DNA of 64,000 nucleotides from Punctularia strigosozonata HHB-11173 SS5 (Eukaryota; Basidiomycota; Agaricomycetes; Corticiales; Punctulariaceae), in NCBI RefSeq assembly GCF_000264995.1, contig NW_006767434.1, forward strand, positions 285,450 to 349,449. Reading direction: 5' to 3'. Both the position numbers and the translations under genes were made by a program. Positions 45,001-56,757 of the stretch are shown here, one piece after another. Position 1 is the first letter of the stretch. Every line of letters starts with the position of its first letter. The notes beneath the pieces are model-generated. The model saw only the letters and a program-made list of their open reading frames with translations, was not told where the DNA came from and searched no databases.

Positions 45001-48000
45001 TTGACTCCGGCACGTCCTTGAGAAGGTCTCGGTATGCTTCGCTCTTGCGTTTATTGAAGTCCGCGGGAGTCTCCTCTGAACGACTTTCGTTAGTGAAACG
45101 ACATGAGGGCAGACAGGAAAGACGGACCACCTTTCTTATGAGGGGCATGGTAGGCGTACCAGGCCTCAAACACAGACCAAGGGTTCTTCGCGCGACGGAG
45201 GCTCAGACCGGGCAGACCCAGCATGTTGGCGATAGTTGCAAACGGCTTCTCGAGTCTTGTTGCCGTTTCGGATATCCAAAGTTGAATGCGCTCTGCCTCG
45301 GCTTTGATCATCTTTTCGTCTTCCTGGCTCAGCCGCCCAGGCTTGGAGGACGACTTGCCGGCACGTTTCTTGCCCTTAGAAGCGGCTGACATTTCCCTCT
45401 CGCGTCAGTAGCCAAGAATGCTGATACTTGTACTAGTCGTACTCACCTCCCTGTTTTGGTGTATCCCCACGGTTGTTGTCGTTCACGGGCACGTCAATGT
45501 CATCGACAGGTGAATCAGAGTTATCCACAGGCGGGTTGTCTTCGTTGTGGGCGGCTACAATGTGATCAGGCTAGAACCACACCCTCGCTGCGGAACACTT
45601 ACGGGCCATCTTCGACATAGGGCGAGCAGGGCGGCTTCCCTTCACCAACTTTGACTTTGCGTGCCCAGGCTGACGTGACTTCGACTTGCGCTTGCGAGTC
45701 GGCGTCTTGTCATCTTCTGGGACTGCTTCGCTCTCCAGCTCTCTATCGTCCAACGCGTCCGCGTCCTCCTGGAGCATCTCGTCCTTCTTCTTCGACCGGT
45801 GCTCATGTTCGGGCAGGAAATCTTCCCCAGAGTCTTCGGACTCCATGATTTCATCATCAGACCGGTTGGCTTTGCTTCCCTGGCGATTTGGATGCTGTGT
45901 GTCATCCTTAGTGCGTGGTGGTTGACCCCGGGATAGGCTTTTATAGTCGATGCGTGCTGTCTTGCGAGGTGAGCGCTTTACATGTGGCGCTTGGTTCCTC
46001 AGCGTGCCTTCCCTGCCTACGTCCTCGTGTCCATCAGCCTCGCTGCCAATCCCTACTACGCCCGTATCCAGCAACTTGTCACGTCTCTGAACCCTCTCGT
46101 GGTGTCGCTTCTCCTCGTCTCTATCCTCCTCGTCCCTGTCCCCGTCGTCCTCGTCCCCGTCCTCCTCGTCTTCGTTCTTCTCCTCGTCCCCGTCCTCCTT
46201 GTCCCCGTCCTCCTCCTCGTCCCCGTTCTTCTCCTCGTCGTTCTCGTCAGAATCGAGTTCCTTCTCCTCCCCAATCTCCTCAGGCTCGCTCCCCTCGGAA
46301 TCGTTCTCCTTCCCTTCATCGGGGAGCTCAGAATCAGTCTCCTCCTCGTCATCACTCTCAGGCACCATCTCCCTCTCGTTGTCTCCGTTTTCGTACTGCT
46401 CCTGCTCCTCGTCATCCTCCTTGTCGTCTTCCAGAATGACGCCACGATATGGATCGTACAGAGTCTGGTTATGTGTTCTCCAGATCGGAGAACTTTCCTG
46501 GAAATCCAACGGATGGGCTATCTTTTCTGGGGTGAGTTCCGGGGCAGGGAACATGTACGACAGATCTAGCATGTCGGTCGCATAGGTAGGGACGTCCAAG
46601 TCATAATCATCCGATCCATGGAAGCTGCTCTGAGAAACGTTAGTGCTCCGGATTCGCATACTCTATAGACACAGCAGTACATACAGTGCTCATCTGGTGG
46701 GGGTCGTGAAGGTCATCGGTGAAGTCTTCGTGCTCAACCGGGCTCGTAGGTCGATAGTAGGTGTGAGGTGGCGGAGTTTGGGGAGTTGGCAGATACGGCA
46801 GATACGACGCGCCATTTCCTTCATTGCCTACCATCCGTGGCGGGGGCAAGTAGTCCGTAGGTCGCGTTGAGGACGGAGGCGAAGCTGACAAATCGTCGTC
46901 GTCGTAGATCTCATATGCATTGCGCCCATATAGGTCGAGCGGCTCGCTTGGGACCGCCGTCTCGATAGCCAACGTCTGGGCGCTGCTATTGGCCGCTGCT
47001 CTGCGCTGACCTTGCGCTCGCTGATATCGCATGTTAAGTTCGTGAAGGTTGAATATACGCTGGTGAGTCTTACCTTTGTGTTGGCGCCGTTGGCGGCATC
47101 CTTGCCCTTCGCTGTCACTTTGCGGGTTGGAGGAGGAGGCAAATCAGCGCCGTCGTTGCCTTCGGGTCGTGGTGGCGGCTGAGAAGGCGAAGGCGAGGCT
47201 GATGGTGGAGGCGAAGCCGTTGGATCGTCCTTGTCGGGGATCTCACGCTCCTTCTCCCCATTAGGGTCGGACGGCTCGCTAGGGACCGCTGTGTTGATAG
47301 CCAGCGGCTGGGCACTGCTATCGACCGCTGCTCCGCGCTGACCTTGCGGTAGCTGATATCGCATGTTAAGTTCGTGAAGGTTGAATATCCGCTGGTGAGT
47401 CTTACCTTTTTGTTGGCGCCGTTGGCGGCATCCTTGCCCTTCGCTGTCGCTTTGCGGGTTGGAGGAGGAGGCGAATCAGCGCCGTCGTTGCCTTCGGGTC
47501 GTGGTGGCGGCTGAGAAGGCGAAGGCGAGGCTGATGGTGGAGGCGGAGCCGTTGGATCGTCCTTGTCGGGGATCTCACGCGCCTTCTCCCCATTAGGGTC
47601 GGACAGCTCGCATGGGACCGCTGTGTTGATAGCCAGCGGCCCGGCGCTGCTACTTGCCGATGCCCCATCTTTGGTCTGCAACGCCTGACGGGATCCATTG
47701 AGTATGCGAGCATAACCCTAAGAAGTCAAATGAAAGGCCTACCGCCGTTTCACCGGCCGTGCTCTTGGCACCCTTGCCCCTCCTGGCTACCTTTCCACGA
47801 ATAGGTTTCGGCCTTGCGGAATCAACCTGGGGACTCGTGTCAAAGGCACATTCGTGTTGTCAAATTTCGACCAAACCTCGGAAGACGGCTTGATTTTCTT
47901 TGCGTTCAAGATCTCCTGTTCCTTTGCGTCCGGTTTCTGCATGTGCGTGGTCGGTGGTACTGACTCATAGCATACCGATGAAGCCCACCTGTCGGTTTGA

Positions 48001-48020
48001 CAAACGAGTCTGCCGACCAC
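42009..48020 (-). CDS. Very large KDZ-element accessory protein: Pro-rich, acidic, HMG-like and repeat regions
   Basis: Read on the minus strand from about 48020 (start uncertain) to the stop at 42009. In order: tandemly duplicated Pro/Ser-rich exons (47.7-46.6 kb); an acidic Asp/Glu-rich exon (46659-45571); an exon starting MSAASKGKKRAGKSSSK with ANMLGLPGLSLRRAKNPWSV and FEAWYAYHAPHKKG, continued by EETPADFNKRKSEAYRDLLK, a helical segment recalling HMG-box proteins; then PRGRGMIWVGSPEGEELKVI, RDYQVRIFTDVFKWKLSQPR, IRFVDFHPNAVWIEKKGSYE and a basic cluster SKKRRRL. The last intron (43709..43656) joins the Asp-Trp-rich exon to a 548-codon exon of about 30-residue repeats (ASRFASVQPERPP type), ending in KRPRPRPRPRKRKADE. 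I recall similar long proteins in polypore genomes; their function is unknown. Nuclear location is inferred from basic clusters. Separate shorter genes cannot be excluded. Confidence 0.6.
42130..43080 (-). repeat. Coding minisatellite in the accessory gene
   Basis: Units of about 90-105 bases encode variants of ASRFASVQPERPPAQGPPTT. At least eight related copies occur, with a higher-order duplication of roughly 360 bases (42400-42760 against 42760-43020). The frame is kept throughout, which argues that the repeat is translated. Confidence 0.8.
47041..47660 (-). repeat. Tandem exon+intron duplication, 332-bp unit
   Basis: Bases 47041-47372 and 47373 to about 47660 are nearly identical, including the splice donor (CTTACCTTT on the plus strand) and the Pro/Ser-rich exon. 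A third, more diverged unit lies at about 46700-47040. The duplication adds an in-frame exon each time. Confidence 0.8.
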
Positions 48021-48622
48021 TGGTCAGAGTTGGTCCCGGCAACGCTGAGACTTCCCGCTGATGACTTCTAGTCTGAAGAGGATAAGCCATTTCGGCACTC
48101 GTGCAAAGAACCGCGTGGAGTCACACCTTTACGCGATCTGTTTTTGCCGGCGTTGTCGATGATATATCATCAGACCCTTCAGTGCCGGCCTGAAGAGGTA
48201 GGTCAGCAGGCGGACATAGGGACGAGAATTACATACTTACCATTGGCACTCACGACTTGAGTGCTGGGCACGCCAAATCAACGAGCAGGGCAGCGCGGAA
48301 CGCCCAACACGGTTCAAACACTCAAGGGGCTCGTACATGAGCACGTGGAACGCCCACCCCACACGCAGACGCCGGCCAAGAGACGATAGCGACAGGTGCA
48401 GCCGCGAAAACTTTCTGCGATTAGCAATCGCATGCTCTGATAATCCATCAGAGTGCATTTGTTGATGCAGATGAGCTCATACCTGTGCAACCCTAGATAC
48501 GAGCAACCCCGAAGGGATGATCGGGCCTTTACGTGTTCCAGATTTAACGTCTGTTCGCTCGTTCGCTCACCATCTCCACGATCGCAATTGCCACCATCTT
48601 CAAGCAACTTGCACTCTCCACA
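48021..48622. other. Divergent promoter region between the accessory gene and the plus-strand gene
   Basis: Six hundred bases between the uncertain head of the minus-strand accessory gene and the plus-strand gene at 48623. Possible extra 5' exons of the minus-strand gene lie here, but none could be proven. Confidence 0.4.
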
Positions 48623-51087
48623 ATGCACGCATTGCTGGAACGCATGAAGGAGGTTAACGTCAGCGAGGAGGATCGCGTGAGCAATTATCAAGAGTTGGCC
48701 GTCGCTCGCCAGATTCTGGTAGGTCATCGTGACAAGCTCATCAGCGATCTAACATGTTCAATCAGGCACATGTCTTTGCTCGAGAGCTGGCGTACCTACC
48801 GAGCAATGATGCTCCGCTGACCAATATCGTGGCGCAGCACCTGTGGTTCTTCCATCAAGACTGGGTGCTATTCGGCACGAAACCAGATCAGTATCTGAGG
48901 GTGGTGTTTTATCAGGGAGAAGTTCGACTTACCGGTCATCGAGTCCACGACGTGACACCCATTTTTGCTTGTTGGACGTCAACAGTGTTGGCTGATTTGT
49001 TTATCCAGAGGCTCGTATCGGTATTCTCCGTGCTTTACGAGCGTTGGTCAGGCAGACAGTTTCGCAACCCTCGAACGTTCCCTATCATCGTATACGCGCG
49101 GAATCAGCTGGTCCCTTTCGCCGGATTCAATACGCGTGGCTTTGTTCGCGAGACGACATGGTCCTCACATCCTGAGCCGACCGGGGATCGATACGAGCCG
49201 CTCCTGGGAAGCCCATGGTTCCTGGATTGGAGTGATCGTTCTTCCGAGGCGAGTGGACACGTCCACTGTATGACATTGCTTCTGATCCTGGTTACACGTT
49301 AGGCTCGTGAGTTACTGCGGCACATGATAAATGGCAGCCTACTCGGAGCCGGCACGTTTGCAAACAGCCCCTTCGTGGAATACCACATGGCAAACTTTCA
49401 TCAGCTACGGATGGCCTGCGCCGTGAACGCTGATCAGTACCTCAAACGCGTGCTCACCCTCGGAGAAGTTGATCTCACCGAAGTCCCCTTGTCTCAGGCG
49501 GTTTGGCTCGAACTGTTTCTGCTTTTTCTACCAGCTGACGGGTGATAAAGGATCTTTCCCTTCGTTTTTGTGCGCTATACACACGTTGGTCCGGGATTGA
49601 GATTACGGCACTAGAACGGCTTACGCCGCTGACGCGCACCGTCGGTATCCCTTTCGAGATGGATATTCACCAAATCTGGGCTACGCGAGGTGACGCTGCG
49701 GAGGGAATACAATTTTGGGGCTAAGGGGATGTTTCGATCAAATCGTTTCCGCAGGCCATGATGTTCAGCTTACCCGATAGCACCATGCAGTAATTACCGT
49801 TTCCAACGTGATCGTGATACAAGGCTGCTTGATAGGATAGTTTTTCCGTGCCGAAAACAACGGGAAGACCCGGCAGCAGTGGCGAACGCGACAACGTCGG
49901 GGCGACTCGCAATTTCAGCCCAATGCCCGTCTCACCCACCTTGACAGGGCTTTCCTAAACCTTCGAACGCTGGCCATGTCGCTGACGAACTATCCTGGTT
50001 ATCTTCTCGACCCGGAGGAAGTCGATCTACAGGAGTTCCCGACTCCTGAGAGGCTGAAACAGCTTATATACACAACGAACCGAGGCAGATGCACTGAGGT
50101 CAGTATTCTCTCAATGACACGATATCAACTGGATACTTACCAGCACAAAGACGAGCGTATTTATCTCGCTGTTGATGGTGGGACGTGGTTCGAGGGCTCG
50201 ACGAGAAACGATCATACTGCCGCATATAGTCAACTATCATCGCGAGAAGATCCTGTATGGCACAAGTGCAGCGACATACCTAGCTTGGCTTTGTGCGAGC
50301 ACTGACCTAAAGCCCGACGAGCCCTATATGGAGGTGATTGCTGCAGGATGAATGTCTTCGCCCGTTTCTGAAGTGCATCTGCAGGAGGTCGTGGAGCGGT
50401 TCGACATGGCATATAATCTGTGGAGGATGTCGCAAGTCGAAGCGATTGGGAGTACCAACCGCTCCGCACTCATGGGACCTGCTGACTTCGGGCTTCCACG
50501 TGGAGTGAATGTAGCTGCGTTGATGTTCGGTGTAGACGACAGATTAGCCAGCAGTCCGTTTCGCGGCTGGCTGGATATCCGCGCTGATGAAGTAAGTTCT
50601 CCGTCGCCTTAAACGTCTGAGGGTTAGAGCCAATATGCGCAGACTTGGGACGTTGTATTTTACCTCCAAAATCATCTCAAGTTTCGAAGATGCGGCGCTT
50701 CCGACGTCATTGCCTGGCATATCGATAACTACCATCGGCTGCAGCGCATGTTCAGTGATGTCAACAGCGAGAAATTCTTGGATTGCAAGGCGTACTTACG
50801 GCGTGTAATGGCACACGGCGGAATGCAGGACGCAAATCTGCAGAATCAAGCAACACAAGACGTGAGCTGGAGTCGGCTTTACCGAGTTTGTGTACTCACT
50901 TCTTGAACAGCAGCTTCTTGGCGCATGGGAGAGTCTGTGCTCGTCGTGGAATGGGGTATCGTTTACGGGACTTGCGCCTATCAGCAGGTTTGAGGTTCGG
51001 CAGGATTTAGCTGCTGACTGGGGTACTGCTGTGGACTGGTCTGCAATCACAATCACCGGGAGTGCTGAGGAAGAAGGTACTGTGTAG
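48623..51087 (+). CDS. Unrecognised multi-exon gene with repeated modules, inside the transposon
   Basis: The first exon starts MHALLERMKEVNVSEEDRVS and splices (donor 48720, acceptor 48767) to AHVFARELAYLPSNDAPLTN, then QYLRVVFYQGEVRLTG and SVFSVLYERWSGRQFRNPRT. A second module repeats the order: ARELLRHMINGSLLGAG, QYLKRVLTLGEVDLTEV, LRFCALYTRWSGIEITALER. A third partial module has DPEEVDLQEFP and, at the end, WESLCSSWNGVSFTGLAPIS, stopping at 51087. So the same pattern (ARELL.. QYL+V+..GEV+L.. +Y.RWSG) appears two to three times. I do not recognise the family. The later exons are hard to join and there may be two genes (a second start near 49978, MSLTNYPGYLL). No signal peptide or membrane helix is seen. 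Confidence 0.45.
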
Positions 51088-52315
51088 ATAGATTTGCGCT
51101 GTCAATGCATGTAGACCTGCTAATAGTACGTACATTCATCCAATTGTGTATGTCATTGCAAGTAAACCATCGCGACTCTGATCGGACTACGCGATGTAGT
51201 CGATCGAGCTACAGTCCGTTGTTGACAAGGGCAAGCTGGCTGGCATGGGCGGAAGCAAATTGCGCGCGTCGGAAGTTACCGACGCGGAAGCAAATTGTGC
51301 GCGTTGAGACGAAAGTCCACCGCGGAAAAAGCGTAAATCGGGACGTTTCTTCAGCGGTAGTCAGTCATCAGATCATGCAAAGAGATTGTGTCGCGAAACC
51401 ACTCATTTCTAGGCACGAGAACTGCACGATCTTGAGACGAGACGTGCGTGTGCCAAAAATAGAGCGGTGCCTGAGGCGGTCGTCGACGAGTTTTTGTTCA
51501 TTGTGAGGCCAAACGACCGTTTTCGTGCATTTCTCGCGAATGGTGTCCTTATATAGGCGTCTATATGGGACACACAAAGAATCAGCCCGAACGGACGACT
51601 TTTCGCAACCGATGCAAGTCATACGTACATTCACATGGATACATCGTTGCGTTCAGGCCAGTTGAAGACACTGCGAGAGCAAAATTAGTGTATACCTCAC
51701 AATAACTTGCAGAACTGTTCTATATGCCTTCAAAAGTATACGTGCAGAATATCCAGGCTGGATGGTGGCTATAGGGCATGCTATAAAAAGTTTCATCCCT
51801 GTTGCTCTCATCGGGTTTCCAAAGATCTGCTCCTGTGCAATCAATTATGATTTTAACAGTCCTGATTTTCTACATCTAGTCTACGGTACATATACCTAAT
51901 TGATGCCGCATCATAGAGTCTAGTTCATCATGAGCGAAATTTTTGATAATGGAAATGATTCGCAAATACATGGCAATTTGGTGTGCCGCTATCAGTACAA
52001 CGGCTGAGCTTGACATAGATCCGAGCCAGGTTTGTAACGTATGCATGTGTTGAAACTGTATTCCATTGTTAAATATAGCGATTATTGCTTGCACCATTTG
52101 CGATAGGCACATTACCTTCACCATAGCGTGAAACATATAAATGTGATCTACTGAGTTCAATATAAAGGCAAAACAATTGATACTAAGATATTGTGTGGTC
52201 TATACTATTGCCAGTCTGTGAATTTTTTTACTGCCTTCACCCTCTAGGATACGAGGATACAGGACGCGATCAATGCAGATGTGGCAGGCGAATGCCGTCA
52301 CGTGCCACACCTAAA
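51088..52315. other. AT-rich spacer within the transposon
   Basis: No gene recognised. The part 51650-52190 is the most AT-rich of the window. A minus-strand open frame at 51876-52160 has hydrophobic stretches (MVQAIIAIFNNG, SSAVVLIAAHQIAMYL) that may be a remnant of a membrane protein gene. Confidence 0.4.
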
Positions 52316-53242
52316 ATGGGAATTGAGCACCCATATATGACAACTGCCCACTTCGTCGCACTCGAAGGGATTGCACCAGATATGCTCAGTCAGGCGACGC
52401 TGGACATCATCGGCCTCGCCCAGTTCAACTACAGCTTCGACTCGCTCGAGGGTGGAAAGCCAAACGAGCTCAACGAGGCGATGGCGACCATGTTCAGCGC
52501 GACGGAGGGGTCGCACTTTTGGACGCTCCTCCAGGCTCGCATCCCGATCTTGCGGAAGATCGTGCGTCCCACGACCCTCTCCTTACGACGAAGGTTGGCT
52601 AATCGTACCTTGGCAGCCAACCGAGCGTGATCGTACTATCGAGTATGCACAGAACACGATGAAGTGCATTGGCTATGCCCTCATCTCTGAGCGAAAGGCG
52701 GCTATCCGTGCTGAGAAGCACGGAGCGCACGTCGAGAAGGGCAACGTACAAGGTAGCTCCCCTCGTCATGGTCGACCTTGGTCCCCATACTCAGATTGCC
52801 TTGACCAGGACGTGATCTTCTCAGTCTCCTGATCAAGTCGAACATGGCGGTTGACATTCCGGAAGAGCAACGTCTGAGTGACCACGACATCCTTTCCCAT
52901 GCGTCCTTAATTCATCTTATCACTCGCCCTGCTTCATCTGACTGACCTGCATGCAGAGATCCCGACGTTCATGGTCGCCGGCCACGAAACGACGTCAACC
53001 GGTACCACCTGGGCCCTCTTTGCGCTCACTCAGAACCAAGATGTCCAATGCAAGCTCCGCGAGGAATTGCTTTCCCCGACACCCCGACCATGGAAAAATT
53101 GAACGCGCTACCCTACCTCGATGCCGTGATCCGGGAGACGCTGCGCGTGCACGCCTCAGTGAGCGCCACGACTCGGTTCGCGATGAAGGACGAGGTGATT
53201 CCAGTCAGCGAGCCCTACACGGACAAGGACTACCAGCCGTAA
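52316..53242 (+). pseudogene. Cytochrome P450 fragment, truncated and frameshifted
   Basis: Exons with P450 character occur in order: [39 protein letters not shown] after a normal intron, [19 protein letters not shown], the I-helix [20 protein letters not shown], then [17 protein letters not shown] with the ExxR motif. After that the frame stops at 53242 following [10 protein letters not shown]. The haem-binding Cys motif is absent and the N-terminal membrane anchor is missing. Between LREELL and the NALPYLD block the frame shifts by one base (near 53070). So this is a dead piece, with GC-rich host-like codons, carried inside the transposon. A complete host copy should exist elsewhere. Confidence 0.85.
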
Positions 53243-53579
53243 TCCGGTGAAGTAGACCGATCAATCTGAGGACGTCACAGAGAAGTAGGAGCCGATGAAG
53301 AGGAGAAACAACGGCAGGAGAGGTCGCCGATGAGCGTTGAGTTCTGTGCTGTGGTAATCTCGAAGGCTCCTTGCACGTGCAGTTGTAACGGGGGTATTTC
53401 CCTTCTGGGCTATGCTTTGTCATCATTTCGTCGGTGCCACACCCTGGCTTATGTCACAGCAGTGCAGCACAGCAACAACGTGGGCATCCTCCTTAGACGA
53501 ATCCATCACTCTGGCAAGACGGGTGAGTAGTCTACCTTGCATCCTGACTTCTGATAGATTTTGAATGCACAATACAGCT
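53243..53579. other. Spacer within the transposon
   Basis: No gene recognised in these 337 bases between the P450 remnant and the small coiled-coil gene. Confidence 0.4.
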
Positions 53580-53865
53580 ATGAATACCAAAGCCAACACA
53601 TCCCTCGACGACAAGGACACGATCCTTGCCGGCGGCTATAAAGATATCGGTAACGGTATGTTAAGTCGTCATATCGGACTTACCTGATGCTGAAACCTAC
53701 TGAATAGTCTTCCCAAGGGACGTTGCTCCCCATATCATATATGCCATCATGGCGGAGAATGTCCAGCTCAGAGCGGAGAATGCGCGACTGAAGGAGGAGA
53801 ACGAAGGGATGCAGGTTACCTTGAAGCATTGGGATCATAACTTGGCGATGTGGATTCGCTACTAG
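53580..53865 (+). CDS. Small two-exon protein with a leucine-zipper-like coil
   Basis: Exons 53580..53655 and 53708..53865 join in frame through a normal 52-nt intron, giving 77 residues. The N-terminus is MNTKANTSLDDKDTILAGGY. The second exon holds AENVQLRAENARLKEENEGM, a strong coiled coil with Asn and Leu at heptad positions like bZIP zippers, but without a basic DNA-binding region before it. It may be a dimerising small protein or the remains of a larger factor. It lies between the P450 fragment and the tandem repeats of the transposon. Confidence 0.5.
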
Positions 53866-54329
53866 TTCTGATATTTGCATCCTGTGTTCTCGATAAAATC
53901 ACTCAATGCTCACGTCCTATGAGTATGAAAGAGAGCGGACTACGGATTGACAATTCAGGCTTAGCTTGGGTGTATGATGTCCCGCGGCCGAAAGCGGAAC
54001 ACCGGTAGCCGCGCTGCACGATTTTGCACGGGTGGCACGTCTGCAATCTCGGCGGGGATCCAGTGAGCCGAAGCCAATGCACCGCAAGTATTAAGCTAAG
54101 TACATGCAGTATAACAGCTACTACATCTATCTAACTCAGCCGTCCTCTTCGGCCGTGAAGTCCATGCAATGCTTGTCAGGCGCATCCATATTGAGACTCC
54201 GACCGCTCGTGCAATCAACGGTTCCACGCCTTAGCTCATCTCAACCCGATTCCTGGTCAGACAGCAGACAACTGAGCGTTTTGAACTCTTCTCCAGCGGT
54301 CTTTTCCCCCATGCTCGCAGATATGCATA
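53866..54329. other. Spacer within the transposon
   Basis: No gene recognised between the small coiled-coil gene and the 150-bp tandem repeat. Confidence 0.4.
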
Positions 54330-54890
54330 GACCTACACTAAGCGACACGTGTTGAAGAAGGAATGGCCTCAGTGGCCACTGAAAGGTGTGTATGCATGCT
54401 GAATTAGCGACGCTTTCTTGCTCACCCACTTTTGTCTCTCCAGCAAGCCGTCTCCGCCCTGCACTCGGCAGAGAGGCATAGACCCACACCAATCCACCAT
54501 GTTAGAAAAAGACGGCCTCGGTGTCCATCGAAAGGTACATATGCATGCCCAGTCAGCCACGCTTTCTTGCTCACCCGTTCATGTTTTCTCCAGCCAGCCG
54601 TCTCTGCCCTACGCTCGGCAGAAACGCAAATACCTGCACCAACCTACGCGCGTTGAAGAATGTTAAAGAAGGAACAGTCTCGGTGTCCATTGAACAGTGT
54701 GTACGCATTGAAATGGCAATGCTTTCTTGCTCACCCGTTCATTTTCCCCTCAGCCAGCCGTCTCCGCCCTACGTAGGGCATATACGCATGTATTCGTGCC
54801 AACCCACCGCGTTGAAGAAGAGACAGCCATAGGTTCCATCCGAACGTGTATATGTGTGCCGAAGAAGCGACATCATCATCCACCTCTCCT
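54330..54890. repeat. 150-bp tandem repeat, about 3.5 copies
   Basis: The anchor GCTTTCTTGCTCACCC recurs at about 54410, 54568 and 54718, each followed by a CCAGC or CAGCC motif, CGTCTCCGCCCT and GGCAGA..CAT.. blocks at the same spacing. A partial fourth copy starts near 54866. The copies differ by 10-25 percent, so the array is old. Confidence 0.75.
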
Positions 54891-56757
54891 TACTTCCGCT
54901 TGGCGTGCATACATCCTCCTCAATATATCGAGATGAAGGGGACTTCAGGACTAGACGGAGGTGAGCATGGAGGCTGGCGACCCGATTTCCACGCTCTAGC
55001 GTGCCCCACGCTGCTCGACGCCCATCTACCCCTCTTTCATTCCTTCCAGGATGCGCAAAGCTTTGCTCCACCTTCCCTTGACGCGGTTTCATCCTGCTGG
55101 GACATAGCGCCTTGTGCGCCTCCAACCGTTCCATCATCCACGCCGCTTCCTATCTACCCACCACACCTTTCACCCTCTCCACCCCCGCGCATGCCCGTCA
55201 AGCTGAAGACGAATTTCTCTGGTAGGGGAGGTCAGCGCCTACAGTCCGAACATCGACGCGCTTAGGCCCGAGCGGCGCTTGCCCTGCATATTGTTATTCT
55301 CGGGGGTAGTTGCTCGAGGCTGGAAGAGGCACGTATGCACGTAAACCACCTCTATGCTCCAGCATCATGGAAGCTTCCCGTCGCTGCTCACCCCGGTGCA
55401 TCTTCGCAATATACCCATTGTCCTTCACCCTTCCCGGGCCCGTTGAACTGAAGAGGTGATGCCTTTGGGGAGGAGAAGTGTGCGCAATGCAGGCACGGGG
55501 TTCGTCGGTGCTTCCGAGCTTCAGCGTGCATGCTCTTCCAGCCGTCGTTCGCGTTGCCCTCCTGTGTCTGGCTTGTGATACCCGGTACACATTCCTTTTT
55601 TTCCTATCAGACACTTTCTATACAGTACTGAACCACGTTTCGCACATAGTATGAAGTAGACATGTAGTTCAGACGGCGTCTGACATCTCCTCCGGAATCG
55701 AATCTGCGACTGGCGCCGCCCTTACCCGCGTTCCGACCCAGACGTTTACCCCGCCCCCAGATGGAAGCCCGTCACCGCTTTGGCGGCGCCCCGGATGCGG
55801 CTGAACGTATCTCTGAGCTGAAGGGTTTCGTGAAGGAAGCTTAATTGCCCTCATCCTCTTTGATCCTCCCGAGCCCTGTCGAGCTGAAGAAGCGATGCCT
55901 CCAGGCTGGAGTAGTATGGAAATACGGAGTTCATTGATGCTCCCGAGCTCCGGGTGCCTGTTCTGCCGGTCACCTCGTCTTCACTCAACTTACAATCCTT
56001 GGTACTCGTTCTATTCTTTCTGATCGACCGCTCTCTACGCACCGATGCATTCCGTTGAAGGCAGATCCAATTCAAATTCCCTGCCTATGACATGCGACTA
56101 TCTCACCACCTCTCATCCCATGCTTCGACTTCCTTAATGGGCATCTCTCATCTCAGATTTTCAAACTCCGGTAAAGGCTCTCTTCATTCGTATAACTTAC
56201 TTAGTTCCTGCGAGTAGCATAAAAAAGGATCACCGACCTTGGGGCGCGGCTTGCCAGTCGCACGAACTCCAGAGACGGGCAAGATTTTCTTCGACATTCT
56301 GGTTGTTCTTCTAGTGTGCTTTCTAAACGCATCTCAAACCGCGACCGGAATAAATGGAAACGGAAACATACCGGTAGGTAAGAATTCTTGTGTTAATGGA
56401 AAGCCGATCGGCACAGTTGCGGCAAGCGGCGAGTTGCCGATCGCGCGGGACGCGAGGGCTTATCGGCTAATCACGTGATGCATCCGCTTATGGAGGACCA
56501 GCGGTCCTTGCCCTCGACCCCAACTTACCTCGTCCTCCCGATCGATGTGGGTATCATCTGCCGCTGCCGAATCAGCCTGCCTCTACTTCGTCTCGCGTTG
56601 ACTCGAAGATCGCTGATGGGCCCGGACTTCAGCGCTGCTTGCCTACGCATGAATCGGATAGGAAGATACAGGAAAGGTGTGCACGCATGTTAGATGTGAG
56701 TGTGGTTATGACTATACCTTACCCTAGGCGTCACTCGTACCTGTACCGCCATCTACA
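54891..56757. other. Non-coding stretch within the transposon
   Basis: Several short open frames but no recognised protein. A CTCC/CATC-rich strand bias runs from 55080 to 55400. This looks like filler DNA, possibly old insertions. Confidence 0.4.

Noticed and set aside
45571-46659. Acidic Asp/Glu-rich frame as an independent gene
   Set aside because: It is flanked by splice-like borders and reads in the same direction as the accessory gene; more likely one of its exons.
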